Shown: positions 54,911-63,410 of the stretch, one piece after another
Position numbering within the stretch: position 1 is the first letter of the stretch
How the letters are laid out: each line of letters begins with the position of its first letter
Source: Actinomadura luzonensis
GTDB taxonomy: Bacteria > Actinomycetota > Actinomycetes > Streptosporangiales > Streptosporangiaceae
Reading direction: 5' to 3'
Assembly (NCBI RefSeq): GCF_022664455.2
Contig: NZ_JAKRKC020000002.1
Coordinates: 2,108,001 to 2,172,000, forward strand
DNA: 64,000 nt
Program-made: the position numbers and the translations under genes
Notes under the pieces: generated by a model
The model's database searches: none
Told to the model about the DNA's origin: nothing
The model's input: only the letters and a program-made list of their open reading frames with translations

Positions 54911-56062
54911 GTGGGTGCATCGGTGCTGCCAAGTGGACCGCCATCGGTAGATCTTCAAGTGGCGGACCTCGTCGCGAAGGGAAGGGAGCGCGGGAGCGTA
55001 ACCGTCGATGACGTCGCAGCCGCGCTTGACCGATCCGAGCTGCCGTCCGACGCGCTGGAGCGCGTCGTGCGGATGCTCGCCGAGAACGGCGTGGAGGTCC
55101 TCGAGCCCCAGGGCGACGAGGAATCCACCCGCGCCGATGAGGAAGACGTAGGCAAGCGGGCGCCGACCAGCGATCTGGTCCGTATCTACCTCCGGGAGAT
55201 CGGCCGGGTGCCGCTGCTGACCGCCGAGGAGGAGGTGGAGCTCGCCAAGTCGATCGAGGCCGGCCTGTTCGCCGAGGACAAGCTGGCCAACGGGGTCTCG
55301 CGTCTGGCCTTCCCTGAGTTCAGGGAGCTCGTCTGGCAGGGGACGCGGGCCAAACAGCGGCTCATCGAAGCCAACCTCAGGCTCGTGGTGTCGATCGCCA
55401 AACGGTACGTCGGCCGCGGCATGCTGTTCCTGGACCTGATCCAGGAGGGCAACCTCGGCCTCATCCGGGCCGTCGAGAAGTTCGACTACACCAAGGGCTA
55501 CAAGTTCTCCACCTACGCGACCTGGTGGATCCGTCAGGCGATCACCCGGGCGATCGCCGACCAGGCGCGGACGATCCGCATCCCGGTCCACATGGTGGAG
55601 ACCATCAACAAGCTCGTCCGGGTCCAGCGCCAGCTCCACCAGGACCTCGGCAGGGAGCCCATCCCCGAGGAGATCGCCAAGGAGATGGACCTCCCCGTCG
55701 ACCGCGTGGTGGAGATCCAGCGCATCGCCCAGGAGCCCGTGTCGCTGCAGTCGCCGATCGGCGAGGAGGACTCCGACCTCGGTGACTTCATCGAGGACGC
55801 CGACGCCGTCGTGCCCATGGAGGCCGCGGCCTTCATCATGCTGCAGGACCAGCTCGACGACATCCTGGCGACGCTGTCGGACCGCGAGCAGCGCATCATC
55901 CAGCTCCGCTTCGGCCTGGCCGACGGGCACCCGCGCACGCTGGAGGAGGTGGGCAGGGAGTTCGGGGTCACGCGGGAGCGCATCCGCCAGATCGAGTCGA
56001 AGACCCTCGCCAAGCTCCGCCACCCGACGCGGGCGCAGATGTTGCGCGACTACCTCGACTGA
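54911..56062 (+). CDS. rpoD: Principal RNA polymerase sigma factor (RpoD/SigA/HrdB type)
   Basis: 383 residues from GTG 54911, the first start codon after an in-frame stop at 54881; GTG 54923 and 54959 are alternatives and none has a clear RBS. The short N-terminal domain (VADLVAKGRERGSVTVDDVA) is the actinobacterial region 1.1 type. Region 1.2/2 follows (TSDLVRIYLREIGRVPLLTA; LIEANLRLVVSIAKRYVGRG; the -10-contact KFSTYATWWIRQAITRA), then region 3 (IPEEIAKEMDLPVDRVVEIQ) and region 4 with the HTH GVTRERIRQIESKTLAKLRH. Likely the main vegetative sigma factor. The chain is shorter at the N-terminus than in Streptomyces HrdB. Confidence 0.93.
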   Translation: MGASVLPSGPPSVDLQVADLVAKGRERGSVTVDDVAAALDRSELPSDALERVVRMLAENGVEVLEPQGDEESTRADEEDVGKRAPTSDLVRIYLREIGRVPLLTAEEEVELAKSIEAGLFAEDKLANGVSRLAFPEFRELVWQGTRAKQRLIEANLRLVVSIAKRYVGRGMLFLDLIQEGNLGLIRAVEKFDYTKGYKFSTYATWWIRQAITRAIADQARTIRIPVHMVETINKLVRVQRQLHQDLGREPIPEEIAKEMDLPVDRVVEIQRIAQEPVSLQSPIGEEDSDLGDFIEDADAVVPMEAAAFIMLQDQLDDILATLSDREQRIIQLRFGLADGHPRTLEEVGREFGVTRERIRQIESKTLAKLRHPTRAQMLRDYLD

Positions 56063-56080
56063 GGGCGTCCCAGACGCCCT
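56062..56080 (+). terminator. Hairpin after the sigma-factor gene
   Basis: AGGGCGTC (56062-56069) pairs with GACGCCCT (56073-56080) around CCA, starting inside the stop codon. Confidence 0.55.
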
Positions 56081-56100
56081 GAGGACGGACGCACGGCCGT

Positions 56101-56139
56101 GAGCGGGCCGGGGCGCGGGTTCGCCGCCCCGGCCCGCTC
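56101..56139. terminator. Bidirectional terminator between sigma-factor gene and pknG operon
   Basis: A perfect 15-bp stem, GAGCGGGCCGGGGCG (56101-56115) with CGCCCCGGCCCGCTC (56125-56139), and a nine-base loop, lies between two convergent genes. It lies 5 bases past the stop codon of the minus-strand gene at 56145. Confidence 0.85.
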
Positions 56140-56144
56140 GGCGT

Positions 56145-56954
56145 TCAGGAGCAGCCCTCGAACTGCGGGACCGCGATCGTGGTCAGGTTCAGCCCCGATG
56201 TGCCGAACCACTTGTGCAGCAGCTTCGCCGCCGTCCCGTCCTGGTACATGTCGGTGATCGCCCGGTTGACCTCCTCGCACCCCGGCACGTCGTCCTTGCG
56301 CAGCCCGACCCCGGTGCGCTGCTCGTTGAACTGGGCGTTGGCCAGCCGCAGCCCCGAGCCGTCCTGCTTGGCCAGGCCCGCCAGGATGACGTCGTTGGTG
56401 GTGACCGCGTCCACCTGCCGGCTCTTCAGCGCGCCGAGGCACGCCTTGTAGTCGGCGAACGGCACGAGCTGCGCCGCCACCTTGCGCTCGTCGGTCACCC
56501 GCTGGGCCGCGTTCGAGCCCTTGACCGCGCAGATGCGGTGCCCCTTGAGGTCGCGCACGTTCTTGAACGTCTCGTCCGGCCGCATCAGGATGTCCTGGTA
56601 GGAGATGTGGTACGGCCCCGCGAACAACACCTTGGCCTTGCGGTCCTGGTCGATCGTGTACGTCGCCAGCACCATGTCGGCCCGCCCGTCGAGCAGCACC
56701 TTCTCCCGGTCGGCCGCCAGCACCGGCATGAAGGTCCACCTCTTGCCGAGCTTGCGCGCGATGTAGCTCGCGACGTCCACGTCGAAGCCCTCGAACGTCC
56801 CGTCCGGCTTGCGGAAGCCGACCGAGGGCAGGTCCGGCCGGACCGCGATGACGAGGTCGTCCTTGTCGGCGATCGACTCCGCGCCGCCGCTCGCGCAGCC
56901 TCCGGCCGCCAGCGCGGCCACCAGGGCCGCCGTCACCGCCAGCACCCGCTTCAC
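56145..56954 (-). CDS. GlnH-like amino-acid-binding lipoprotein of the pknG operon
   Basis: 269 residues from GTG 56954 (GTGA overlap with the previous stop). Lipoprotein signal VALAAGGC, so C20 is lipidated. Family-3 extracellular solute-binding protein: LPSVGFRKPDGTFEGFDVDV, YIARKLGK and GVGLRKDDV are typical of glutamate/glutamine-type binding proteins. No ABC permease or ATPase follows. In Mycobacterium tuberculosis, GlnH works with the membrane protein GlnX and PknG to sense aspartate and glutamate outside the cell. The same three genes are present here, so a sensing role is more likely than transport. Last gene of the operon. Confidence 0.83.
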   Translation of the reverse strand: MKRVLAVTAALVAALAAGGCASGGAESIADKDDLVIAVRPDLPSVGFRKPDGTFEGFDVDVASYIARKLGKRWTFMPVLAADREKVLLDGRADMVLATYTIDQDRKAKVLFAGPYHISYQDILMRPDETFKNVRDLKGHRICAVKGSNAAQRVTDERKVAAQLVPFADYKACLGALKSRQVDAVTTNDVILAGLAKQDGSGLRLANAQFNEQRTGVGLRKDDVPGCEEVNRAITDMYQDGTAAKLLHKWFGTSGLNLTTIAVPQFEGCS

Positions 56955-58315
56955 CGGTACTCCTTGAGTCGTGGCCACACGCCGGCGAGCACCAGCAGGC
57001 CGATCCCGCCGATGCCGAACGGCAGCAGCCGCCACAGGTTGTCGAGGACGTTCTCGCCGCGCCCGATGGCCCGCTCGAAGGCGTCCTCGTGCTGGCCGGC
57101 GAGGGCCACCACCGACCGGTCGTAGGCGTCGAACGCCTGCGTCGCCGCCGTCAGCCGCTCGGCCACCGCCTCGTTGGCGCGGCCGCTCAGCGCGAGCGAG
57201 CGGAAGGCGGTGTCGGCGGCCTGGAAACGCTGGTAGGCGTGGATGACGTCCTGGCCGCGCGGCCCGATCAGCTCCGGCCCCAGCAGGCCGAGGATCCGCT
57301 GGTCGCCCTGGGCCACCTTCGCCTGGTAGGTCTCCAGGTTGCCGGCCGCGACGTAGAAGACCGTCTGCGACTTGTCCAGGAACGTGTGCTCGTAGGTGTC
57401 GGCGCGCTCCTTGTCCAGCAGGTAGCGGCTCTGGTCGCCCTGCATGCTGTTGCTGACCGCGCGCGTCCTGGCCAGCGTCAGCACCGAGTCGAACCCGGTC
57501 TTCTTGGCCTCCCGCAGCGCGTCCTGGTCCTGCCCCAGCACGCTCACCCCGAACACCAGCGCCACCGCCGTCGTCACGGTGGCCACCAGCAGCGCCGGGC
57601 CGAACACCCGGCGGAAGCGCCGGGCCAGGAAGACCTGCAGCCACAGCAGGCAGCCCAGCGCGAGCAGCCCGGCCACCGCCACGGCGGCCCGCAGCAGCGG
57701 CAGCATGAGCGTCTTGTCGTCGTAGGTGCGGCGCACGATGGTGCCGTTCTCCAGCGTCAGGTTGTACGCCTGCGGCAACAGCACCAGCCGCATCAGATCG
57801 GTGGCCTGCCGGTAGGTCGCCACGACCTCAGCCGGCGGCGGGCCCGGCGCGTGCCTGGCCCGCTCGTCGAGCAGCAGCGCCTGGCCGGCCAGCCGCTCGT
57901 AGCGGCCGAGGCCGTCCAGCACCGACTGCACGGTCCGCCGCTCGGCCGGGTCGTCGCCGGAGAGCTGGAACGCCTTCAGCAGCGCCTGGTTGGCCTCCGA
58001 GCGGCGGCGCTCGTACTGGGCGAGGGCGTCGCGGCGCTGGGCGGGGTAGCCGTCGCCCATCACCAGCGCGTTGGCGACCTGGGCGTCCATGTCGCTGAGC
58101 GCCAGGTAGAGCCCGGCGGTCGCGACGACCTGCGGCCCGGCGTCGCGGCCGATGACCCGCAGCCCGTCGCGGGCGGTGGCGCTGCCCACCGCCAGCGCCG
58201 TGAACAGCAGCGCCAGCGCGGCGACGGTGACGCCGGTGATCACCCGGATCCGGCCGGGCACGGTGCGCCGCCTCCGGGGCGGCGCCGCCGCGGGCGGGGC
58301 CTGGACCATGGTCAC
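56951..58315 (-). CDS. GlnX-like membrane sensor protein
   Basis: 454 residues from GTG 58315, six bases after GGAGGG. Four hydrophobic segments are visible (ITGVTVAALALLFTALAVGS; LLRAAVAVAGLLALGCLLWL; FGPALLVATVTTAVALVFGV; and LLPFGIGGIGLLVLAGVWP at the end), with extracytoplasmic helical domains between the first and second (~45-215) and third and fourth (~275-425). This is the layout of mycobacterial GlnX, which links the binding protein GlnH to the kinase PknG. Both neighbours are here too. The start overlaps the FHA gene and the stop overlaps glnH, so expression is tightly coupled. The assignment leans on synteny. Confidence 0.75.
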   Translation of the reverse strand: MTMVQAPPAAAPPRRRRTVPGRIRVITGVTVAALALLFTALAVGSATARDGLRVIGRDAGPQVVATAGLYLALSDMDAQVANALVMGDGYPAQRRDALAQYERRRSEANQALLKAFQLSGDDPAERRTVQSVLDGLGRYERLAGQALLLDERARHAPGPPPAEVVATYRQATDLMRLVLLPQAYNLTLENGTIVRRTYDDKTLMLPLLRAAVAVAGLLALGCLLWLQVFLARRFRRVFGPALLVATVTTAVALVFGVSVLGQDQDALREAKKTGFDSVLTLARTRAVSNSMQGDQSRYLLDKERADTYEHTFLDKSQTVFYVAAGNLETYQAKVAQGDQRILGLLGPELIGPRGQDVIHAYQRFQAADTAFRSLALSGRANEAVAERLTAATQAFDAYDRSVVALAGQHEDAFERAIGRGENVLDNLWRLLPFGIGGIGLLVLAGVWPRLKEYR

Positions 58316-58992
58316 GGCGTTCCCTCCCTGATCGTGATGACGGTCCACGCGCCCACGTGGATGCGGTCGCCGGGGCCGATCCTGATCGGCACGTTGACCT
58401 TGAGCGGCTTGCCGTTGACCTGGGTGCCGTTGGCGGAGCCCGGGTCCACCAGCGTCCACGTGCCGTCCGGCTGGGCCAGCAGCACGGCGTGCAGCCGCGA
58501 GACGCCCGGGTCCTCCGGCGGGCCGGTCAGGTCGATCTCGGGCGTCACGTTGCCGGCCCGGTTGCGCCGGCCGATCCGCACCTGCTCGCCGTGCAGCGGG
58601 AAGGAGCGCTCCGGGCAGTACGGCGGGAACGCGACGGCGTCGGCGTCCGGCCCGCCCTCGGCGATCACCTTCTCGTAGTAGGCGCGGTCGGCGGCCGTCA
58701 CCGCCTCCCAGCGGGCCCCGGTGACGGGCGGCGGGAGGACCGCGCCGGCGCCGCTGTAGTCGTGGCCGCACACCTCGCAGAACTGCCCGGCGCGCGGCGT
58801 CCGGCAGACGGGGCAGCTCTCCACGGACCCGTCAGGTGCGGGCCCGGCGGTCTCCGGGGCGGGAGCGGCGGCGCCAGAGGGGACGCCAGAGGGGGCAGCG
58901 GCGGCGGCGGGGGCGGGAGCGCCCATCTGGGCGCCGCACACGTCGCAGTAGTCGTCGGCGCCCGACGCGTGCCCCTGCGGGCAGGTCGCCAT
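58312..58992 (-). CDS. Zinc-ribbon plus FHA-domain protein
   Basis: 226 residues from ATG 58992 (ATGA overlap). Two CxxC-type zinc ribbons come first (CPQGHASGADDYCDVCG at the N-terminus and CPVCRTPRAGQFCEVCG near residue 60), separated by an Ala/Pro linker, then a C-terminal FHA domain with the phospho-Thr-binding residues IGRRNRAGNV, PGVSRLHAVLL and DPGSANGTQVNGKPL. FHA domains bind phosphothreonine. In mycobacteria PknG phosphorylates the FHA protein GarA; this protein is encoded with PknG but lacks the N-terminal ETTS-type motif of GarA, so it is not a simple copy. It may dock on a phosphorylated partner. Confidence 0.88.
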   Translation of the reverse strand: MATCPQGHASGADDYCDVCGAQMGAPAPAAAAAPSGVPSGAAAPAPETAGPAPDGSVESCPVCRTPRAGQFCEVCGHDYSGAGAVLPPPVTGARWEAVTAADRAYYEKVIAEGGPDADAVAFPPYCPERSFPLHGEQVRIGRRNRAGNVTPEIDLTGPPEDPGVSRLHAVLLAQPDGTWTLVDPGSANGTQVNGKPLKVNVPIRIGPGDRIHVGAWTVITIREGTP

Positions 58993-60281
58993 CAGTTTCC
59001 TTCCTTGCGCAGCCTGCTGGTGCGCACAGAGCCGGTGTCGAGCTCGATCTCGTCGGCCTTGTCCACGTGCCTCCGCAGCCGGGCGGTGCCGGTGGCCGGG
59101 TCCACCTCGACCACCTTCTCCAGCAGCCGGGCGGTGTCCTCGCGGCCCGACTCGACGGCGAGCTCGCGGGCCTTGGCCAGGCGGGCGGTCGCGAGGTCCA
59201 CGTCGCCGGCGGCGCGGGCGCTCAGCCCGTCCTGGATCAGGTCGTGCAGCTCGGCCTGGCCGGTGTAGTGGGCGACCTTGCGGTTGATGCGGGTGGACTG
59301 CGCCAGGTCGTCGGTCCACTGGGCGAGCACGTTGCCGCTGGCCAGGACGTCCCCGGTGTCGGGCCGGACCAGCTTGACCCAGCCGGCCCTGATCTCCTGG
59401 CCGATCTGCCCGGGCGGCACCTCCACGCACACGTGGTACTCGCGTTCCTCCGCGCCCCACGAGCCGGTCGGGTAGTCGCCGGTCAGCGGGTTGACGTCGG
59501 CGCGCTTGCCGGTCAGGTCCATCAGCACGGGCGAGACCTGCTTGACGAACTTCAGCCGGGCCGTCTGCGGCACCCACACCCGCAGCGCCAGCTCGGCCAC
59601 GGTCTTGCCCATCGACGTCTGCGTGAGCCGGCGGAAGTACTCCGGCAGGTCGCCCTGGTCGCGGACGAAGTCGAACGTGCCGAGCATCGCCTCGGCCACC
59701 TTGCGCAGCTCGGCCGGCACCCAGTCGTCGCCGACGCCGAGGCAGTCCACCACGAACCGGCCGCTCCAGGCCGACAGCACCGAGGCGAACACCTCGGCGC
59801 GCTCGTTGTTCTGGCCGTCGGTCATCAGCAGCGCGTGCCGGATCGCCGACGGGTGCGCGGTCAGCAGGTGCCCGGCCAGCTTCAGCCACTCGCCGATCGC
59901 GGTGCCGCCGTGCGCCAGCAGCCGCTCGACGGCCCGCATCGCCTCCGCCCGGGTGGCGGGGGTGGCCTTCACCAGGTGCGGGTTGCCGCCCGGGTACACC
60001 ATCCTGGCCTGCTCGGTGCCGGCGATCACCGCGAAGTGCACGCCGTCGCGCAGCGTCTGCACGGCGGTCGCGGCGGCCTGGCGGGCCTCGCGGATCTTGC
60101 TGCCGCTCATCGAGCCGGACGTGTCCACGATGATCACTTCGGCGGCCTCCGCCGGTGCGGACGCCTGCGCCGCCACGCCACCGGAGGAGCCGACCGTGAG
60201 GATGGCGTGCACCTCGCGGCCGTCCAGCGGCAGGTACTTGTTCTGGTCGATGGTCAGCGTGAAGGTGGGCTGGTCACTCAC
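58992..60281 (-). CDS. vWA-domain protein of the pknG operon
   Basis: 429 residues from GTG 60281, which lies inside the end of the PP2C gene (8-base overlap). A von Willebrand factor A domain fills the N-terminal half with a full MIDAS: DTSGSMSGSK near residue 52, T of GGTAIGEWL and D of LLMTDGQNNE. The second half, with beta-rich VPPGQIGQEIRAGWVKLVRP and helical repeats (AARAAGDVDLATARLAKARE), has no named fold. Cytoplasmic by sequence. It is a metal-dependent interaction protein, perhaps a scaffold for the kinase/phosphatase pair around it. Confidence 0.87.
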   Translation of the reverse strand: MSDQPTFTLTIDQNKYLPLDGREVHAILTVGSSGGVAAQASAPAEAAEVIIVDTSGSMSGSKIREARQAAATAVQTLRDGVHFAVIAGTEQARMVYPGGNPHLVKATPATRAEAMRAVERLLAHGGTAIGEWLKLAGHLLTAHPSAIRHALLMTDGQNNERAEVFASVLSAWSGRFVVDCLGVGDDWVPAELRKVAEAMLGTFDFVRDQGDLPEYFRRLTQTSMGKTVAELALRVWVPQTARLKFVKQVSPVLMDLTGKRADVNPLTGDYPTGSWGAEEREYHVCVEVPPGQIGQEIRAGWVKLVRPDTGDVLASGNVLAQWTDDLAQSTRINRKVAHYTGQAELHDLIQDGLSARAAGDVDLATARLAKARELAVESGREDTARLLEKVVEVDPATGTARLRRHVDKADEIELDTGSVRTSRLRKEGN

Positions 60282-61263
60282 GTGCGTCTCCTAGGGGGAT
60301 CAAGGCGATCGTGATGTTGTCCTGGCCGCCGGAGTCCAGCGCGTGCCGCAGCAGCTCGCGGGCCAGCTCCAGCGGTTCCCCCGTCTGCTCGGGGCCTCCG
60401 GGACCGGGAAGGGTGCAGCCGTCCAGGTAGCGCCACAGGCCGTCGCTGCACAGCAGCAGCAGGCCGGGCGCGGCCGGGGCGAAGTCGCGCACGTGCAGCG
60501 GCACATCCTCGGCGTCCGCGCCGAGCCAGGCGGTGATCTCGCCGGTCTCGATCGCGTCGTCCGTGGTCAGCAGCTCGGGGACGATCGGGGTTGCCGCGGT
60601 AGGTGGGGGCGCGGGCAGCCAGTACGCCCGCGTGTCGCCCGCCCAGGCGAGGCTCGCCCGGCCGTCCCTGACGACGGCCGCGAGGTAGGTGCAGGCGGGC
60701 GCGTCGTGCACGGACGTCGCGAGCTTCGACACCGCGCGCCCGGCCAGCTCGAACGCCTCCTCGTGCGGCAGCCCCCTGATGAGGGCCGCGCCCGCCGCCT
60801 CGACGGCCACTGACGACGCCTCGTCGGCCCGGGGTGAGCTGCCGACGCCGTCGCAGACCACGCCCACCACGGTCCGGCCGAGGGACAGCAGCGCGACGGC
60901 GTCCTCGTTCCTGCTGCGCCGCAGGCCCTTGTCGGTGACGGCCGCGGCGGGGCCGTCGTCCAGCACGGTCTCGGCGTGGTCGCGGCCGGTGGGCTGGCGC
61001 AGGCCGCAGCGCTCGCAGTAGCCCTCGGCGTCCACGGCGGCGGCCCCGCAGGACGCGCACGTGGGCGCGCCCAGCGTGTGGCCGCACTTCTCGCAGTAGA
61101 GGTACCCCTCGTAGACGGCGGTCCCGCACACGGGACACACCCCCGCGTCGGCGTCCGCCGGCCCGGCCGGTCCCACAGCGTCCGCCTGCCGAGCCGCAGC
61201 GTCCGCCTGCCGAGCTGCGCTCGGAGTGCTGTGCTGGATGTCCTCGCCCCGCTGCGGATCCAT
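60274..61263 (-). CDS. PP2C-type protein phosphatase with zinc ribbons
   Basis: 329 residues from ATG 61263 (TGATG overlap with the pknG stop). Two zinc ribbons at residues ~40-95 (CPVCGTAVYEGYLYCEKCG; CASCGAAAVDAEGYCERCG) precede a metal-dependent phosphatase domain: SRNEDAVALL, VGVVCDGVGSSPRADEASS, LAWAGDTRAYWLP, LLLLCSDGLWRYLDG and GGQDNITIALIPLG supply the acidic metal ligands. It would reverse Ser/Thr phosphorylation by the neighbouring kinase. The phosphatase core is complete. Confidence 0.9.
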   Translation of the reverse strand: MDPQRGEDIQHSTPSAARQADAAARQADAVGPAGPADADAGVCPVCGTAVYEGYLYCEKCGHTLGAPTCASCGAAAVDAEGYCERCGLRQPTGRDHAETVLDDGPAAAVTDKGLRRSRNEDAVALLSLGRTVVGVVCDGVGSSPRADEASSVAVEAAGAALIRGLPHEEAFELAGRAVSKLATSVHDAPACTYLAAVVRDGRASLAWAGDTRAYWLPAPPPTAATPIVPELLTTDDAIETGEITAWLGADAEDVPLHVRDFAPAAPGLLLLCSDGLWRYLDGCTLPGPGGPEQTGEPLELARELLRHALDSGGQDNITIALIPLGDARE

Positions 61264-63410
61264 CACAGCCACGTCCTTGGTCTCACGGCGTTCGCCTGGT
61301 CGATGAGGGCGTGGCGTTCCTGGCGGGTGGCGGCGGCCACGGCGAGCCGGCGGTAGATGGACTCCAGCCGCCTGCGCAGCCCCGGCTCGGTGAACCTCGC
61401 CTCGGCGAGGGTCAGGTCCGGCGGCGGCGGATTGCCCTCCAGCCAGGCCAGCCCGCCGTGCAGCAGCTCGGCGGTGAGCAGGTCGCGGCGGCGGGCGTCC
61501 AGGTCGGCCAGGCGGGCCAGCCGGTCGGCCGCCGTCACCAGGTCCGCCGGGACGATCGCGGCCGGGTCCGGCCGGCGCGCCGCCGAGACGGCCAGCGCCA
61601 CCTGCGCCGCCACCCGGTGGCTGGACGTGGCCGGCACCTCGTCCAGCACGCTCAGCCGGCCCGTCCTGGCCAGCCCGAACGCCGCGCTCACGTAGCCGTG
61701 GTCGGTGCGCCAGACCGTGTCGTACCAGGGGGAGGCGTGCTGGCCCGCGGACTCCAGCGCGTACGCCAGCGCCAGCTTGGGGGCGGGCTCGCCCGGCAGC
61801 AGCGACAGGCAGGCGTCGAACATCCGCACCGCCTCGTCGGCCTGCCGGGTGGCCAGCGCCAGCACGCCCCGGTACCAGGTGACGCGCCAGTCGCCGGGCA
61901 GCTCGGCGGCGAGCCGGTTGAGCACCACGGGGGCCTCGGCGGCGGCCTCCTCGGCCAGCAGCCGGGCCCGCATGAGCCGGGTCTCCGGCGTCTGCGGCAT
62001 GGCGGCGAGCTGTTCGATCAGCTCCTTGCTGTCGCGGCCGAGCAGCCCGGCGAGCGCGCCCGCCGCCGGGTCGGCCGGGTCCACCAGCGGCACCGGCAGC
62101 GCGGCCGCGGCGTCCGCCGGGTCGAGCGGCGCGAGCACCGCGTCGCCGCCCTCGGCCAGCGCCGTGCCCACCGCGCCCCGCTCGGGCCCGAACAGCGTCG
62201 AAGGATGCGGGTACGGCACCCGGTCCTCCTGCGCGCACACCTCGCGCAGCACGCCGACGAGCTGCTCCTCCATCTCCCAGGCGCTCTGGAAGCGTTCGGC
62301 CGGGTCGTCGGCGGTGGCCCGGCGCAGCAGCCGGGTGAACGACGGGTGCCCGCAGTCCTGCGGCAGCGGCGCGGCCTTGCCGTTCTGCACCGGGCTGAAC
62401 CCGGGGATCGCCAGCACGGCGAGGGTGCGCGCCACCGTGTAGAGGTCGGAGGCCACCGTCGCCGGCTGCGTGTCCAGCTCGGGGGCGTGGTAGCCGACGG
62501 TGGCCCAGGAGGTGCCGGGCGGCGAGCCGATCGGCTGCATCGCGCCGAGGTCGATCAGCTTGAGCTGGCGGCCCACCCGGATCACGTTGGCCGGCTTGAG
62601 GTCGCAGTAGACCATGCCGTTCTCGTGCAGGTAGCCGAAGGCGTGCAGGATCTCCCTGCCGTACATGAGGGTCTCGCGCAGCGGCAGCGGGCCCTGGCGG
62701 CGCAGCTCGTGCAGCGACTGGCCGCCGACATACTCCATGACGATGTAGCCGAGCCCGGCCGAGCGCTGGAAGTTGAAGATCTTGACGATGTTGGGGTGGT
62801 CGACGGTGGTCAGGAAGCGCCGCTCGGCCTCGGCCGCGGCCAGCGCCTCGGCGTCGTTGGTGTTGAGCAGGCCCTTCAGCACCACCCAGCGGCCGTCCAG
62901 GTTCTCGTCCGAGGCCAGGTAGATCCAGCCGAGGCCGCCGTGCGCCAGGCAGCCGAGCACCCGGTACTGGCCCGCCACCAGGTCGTCCTTGTCGAGCTTC
63001 GGCGCGAACGAGTACGGCGTGCGGCAGTGCGGGCAGAACCCGTCGGTCAGCCCGGGCCGGCCGCCCCGCGAGCGGCCCACGGGCTTGCCGCAGTCGGGGT
63101 TGGCGCAGAAGCGCTTGTTCTCCGGCACCTCCGGGTTGGCCAGCACGGCGGCGGCCGGGTCGCGGTAGGGCACCGACGGCAGGTCGGCGAGCGTGGCCAG
63201 CACCCCGGCCCGCGACCGGCCGCTGCTGACCGGGCCCGTCATGGGCCGGCTGACCGGGTTGGTGGCGGGGGAGGAGGGCTGGGTGGGCGGTGAGAGCGAG
63301 GCCGAGGGGGTCGCCGCGGGGGCCGGCGCGGCGGACGCGGCGTGCCCGCACAGGTCGCAGTAACCCTCCTCGATGGTGCCGGTGCAGCCGGGTTGCGCGC
63401 AGCGGGTCAT
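61263..63410 (-). CDS. pknG: PknG-like serine/threonine protein kinase
   Basis: 715 residues from ATG 63410 (ATGA overlap). Order: an extra N-terminal zinc ribbon (CAQPGCTGTIEEGYCDLCG), a Pro/Ser linker, the rubredoxin-like domain (FCANPDCGKPVGRS and CPHCRTPYSF) that is diagnostic of PknG, the kinase domain (AHGGLGWIYLASDENLDGRW, then VVLKGLL with the ATP-binding Lys, YCDLKPANVI, LIDLGAMQPIG with DLG in place of DFG), and a C-terminal TPR region. In mycobacteria PknG controls glutamate metabolism through GarA. Here the operon also holds a phosphatase, a vWA protein and an FHA protein. No membrane helix, so it is soluble. Confidence 0.93.
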   Translation of the reverse strand: MTRCAQPGCTGTIEEGYCDLCGHAASAAPAPAATPSASLSPPTQPSSPATNPVSRPMTGPVSSGRSRAGVLATLADLPSVPYRDPAAAVLANPEVPENKRFCANPDCGKPVGRSRGGRPGLTDGFCPHCRTPYSFAPKLDKDDLVAGQYRVLGCLAHGGLGWIYLASDENLDGRWVVLKGLLNTNDAEALAAAEAERRFLTTVDHPNIVKIFNFQRSAGLGYIVMEYVGGQSLHELRRQGPLPLRETLMYGREILHAFGYLHENGMVYCDLKPANVIRVGRQLKLIDLGAMQPIGSPPGTSWATVGYHAPELDTQPATVASDLYTVARTLAVLAIPGFSPVQNGKAAPLPQDCGHPSFTRLLRRATADDPAERFQSAWEMEEQLVGVLREVCAQEDRVPYPHPSTLFGPERGAVGTALAEGGDAVLAPLDPADAAAALPVPLVDPADPAAGALAGLLGRDSKELIEQLAAMPQTPETRLMRARLLAEEAAAEAPVVLNRLAAELPGDWRVTWYRGVLALATRQADEAVRMFDACLSLLPGEPAPKLALAYALESAGQHASPWYDTVWRTDHGYVSAAFGLARTGRLSVLDEVPATSSHRVAAQVALAVSAARRPDPAAIVPADLVTAADRLARLADLDARRRDLLTAELLHGGLAWLEGNPPPPDLTLAEARFTEPGLRRRLESIYRRLAVAAATRQERHALIDQANAVRPRTWL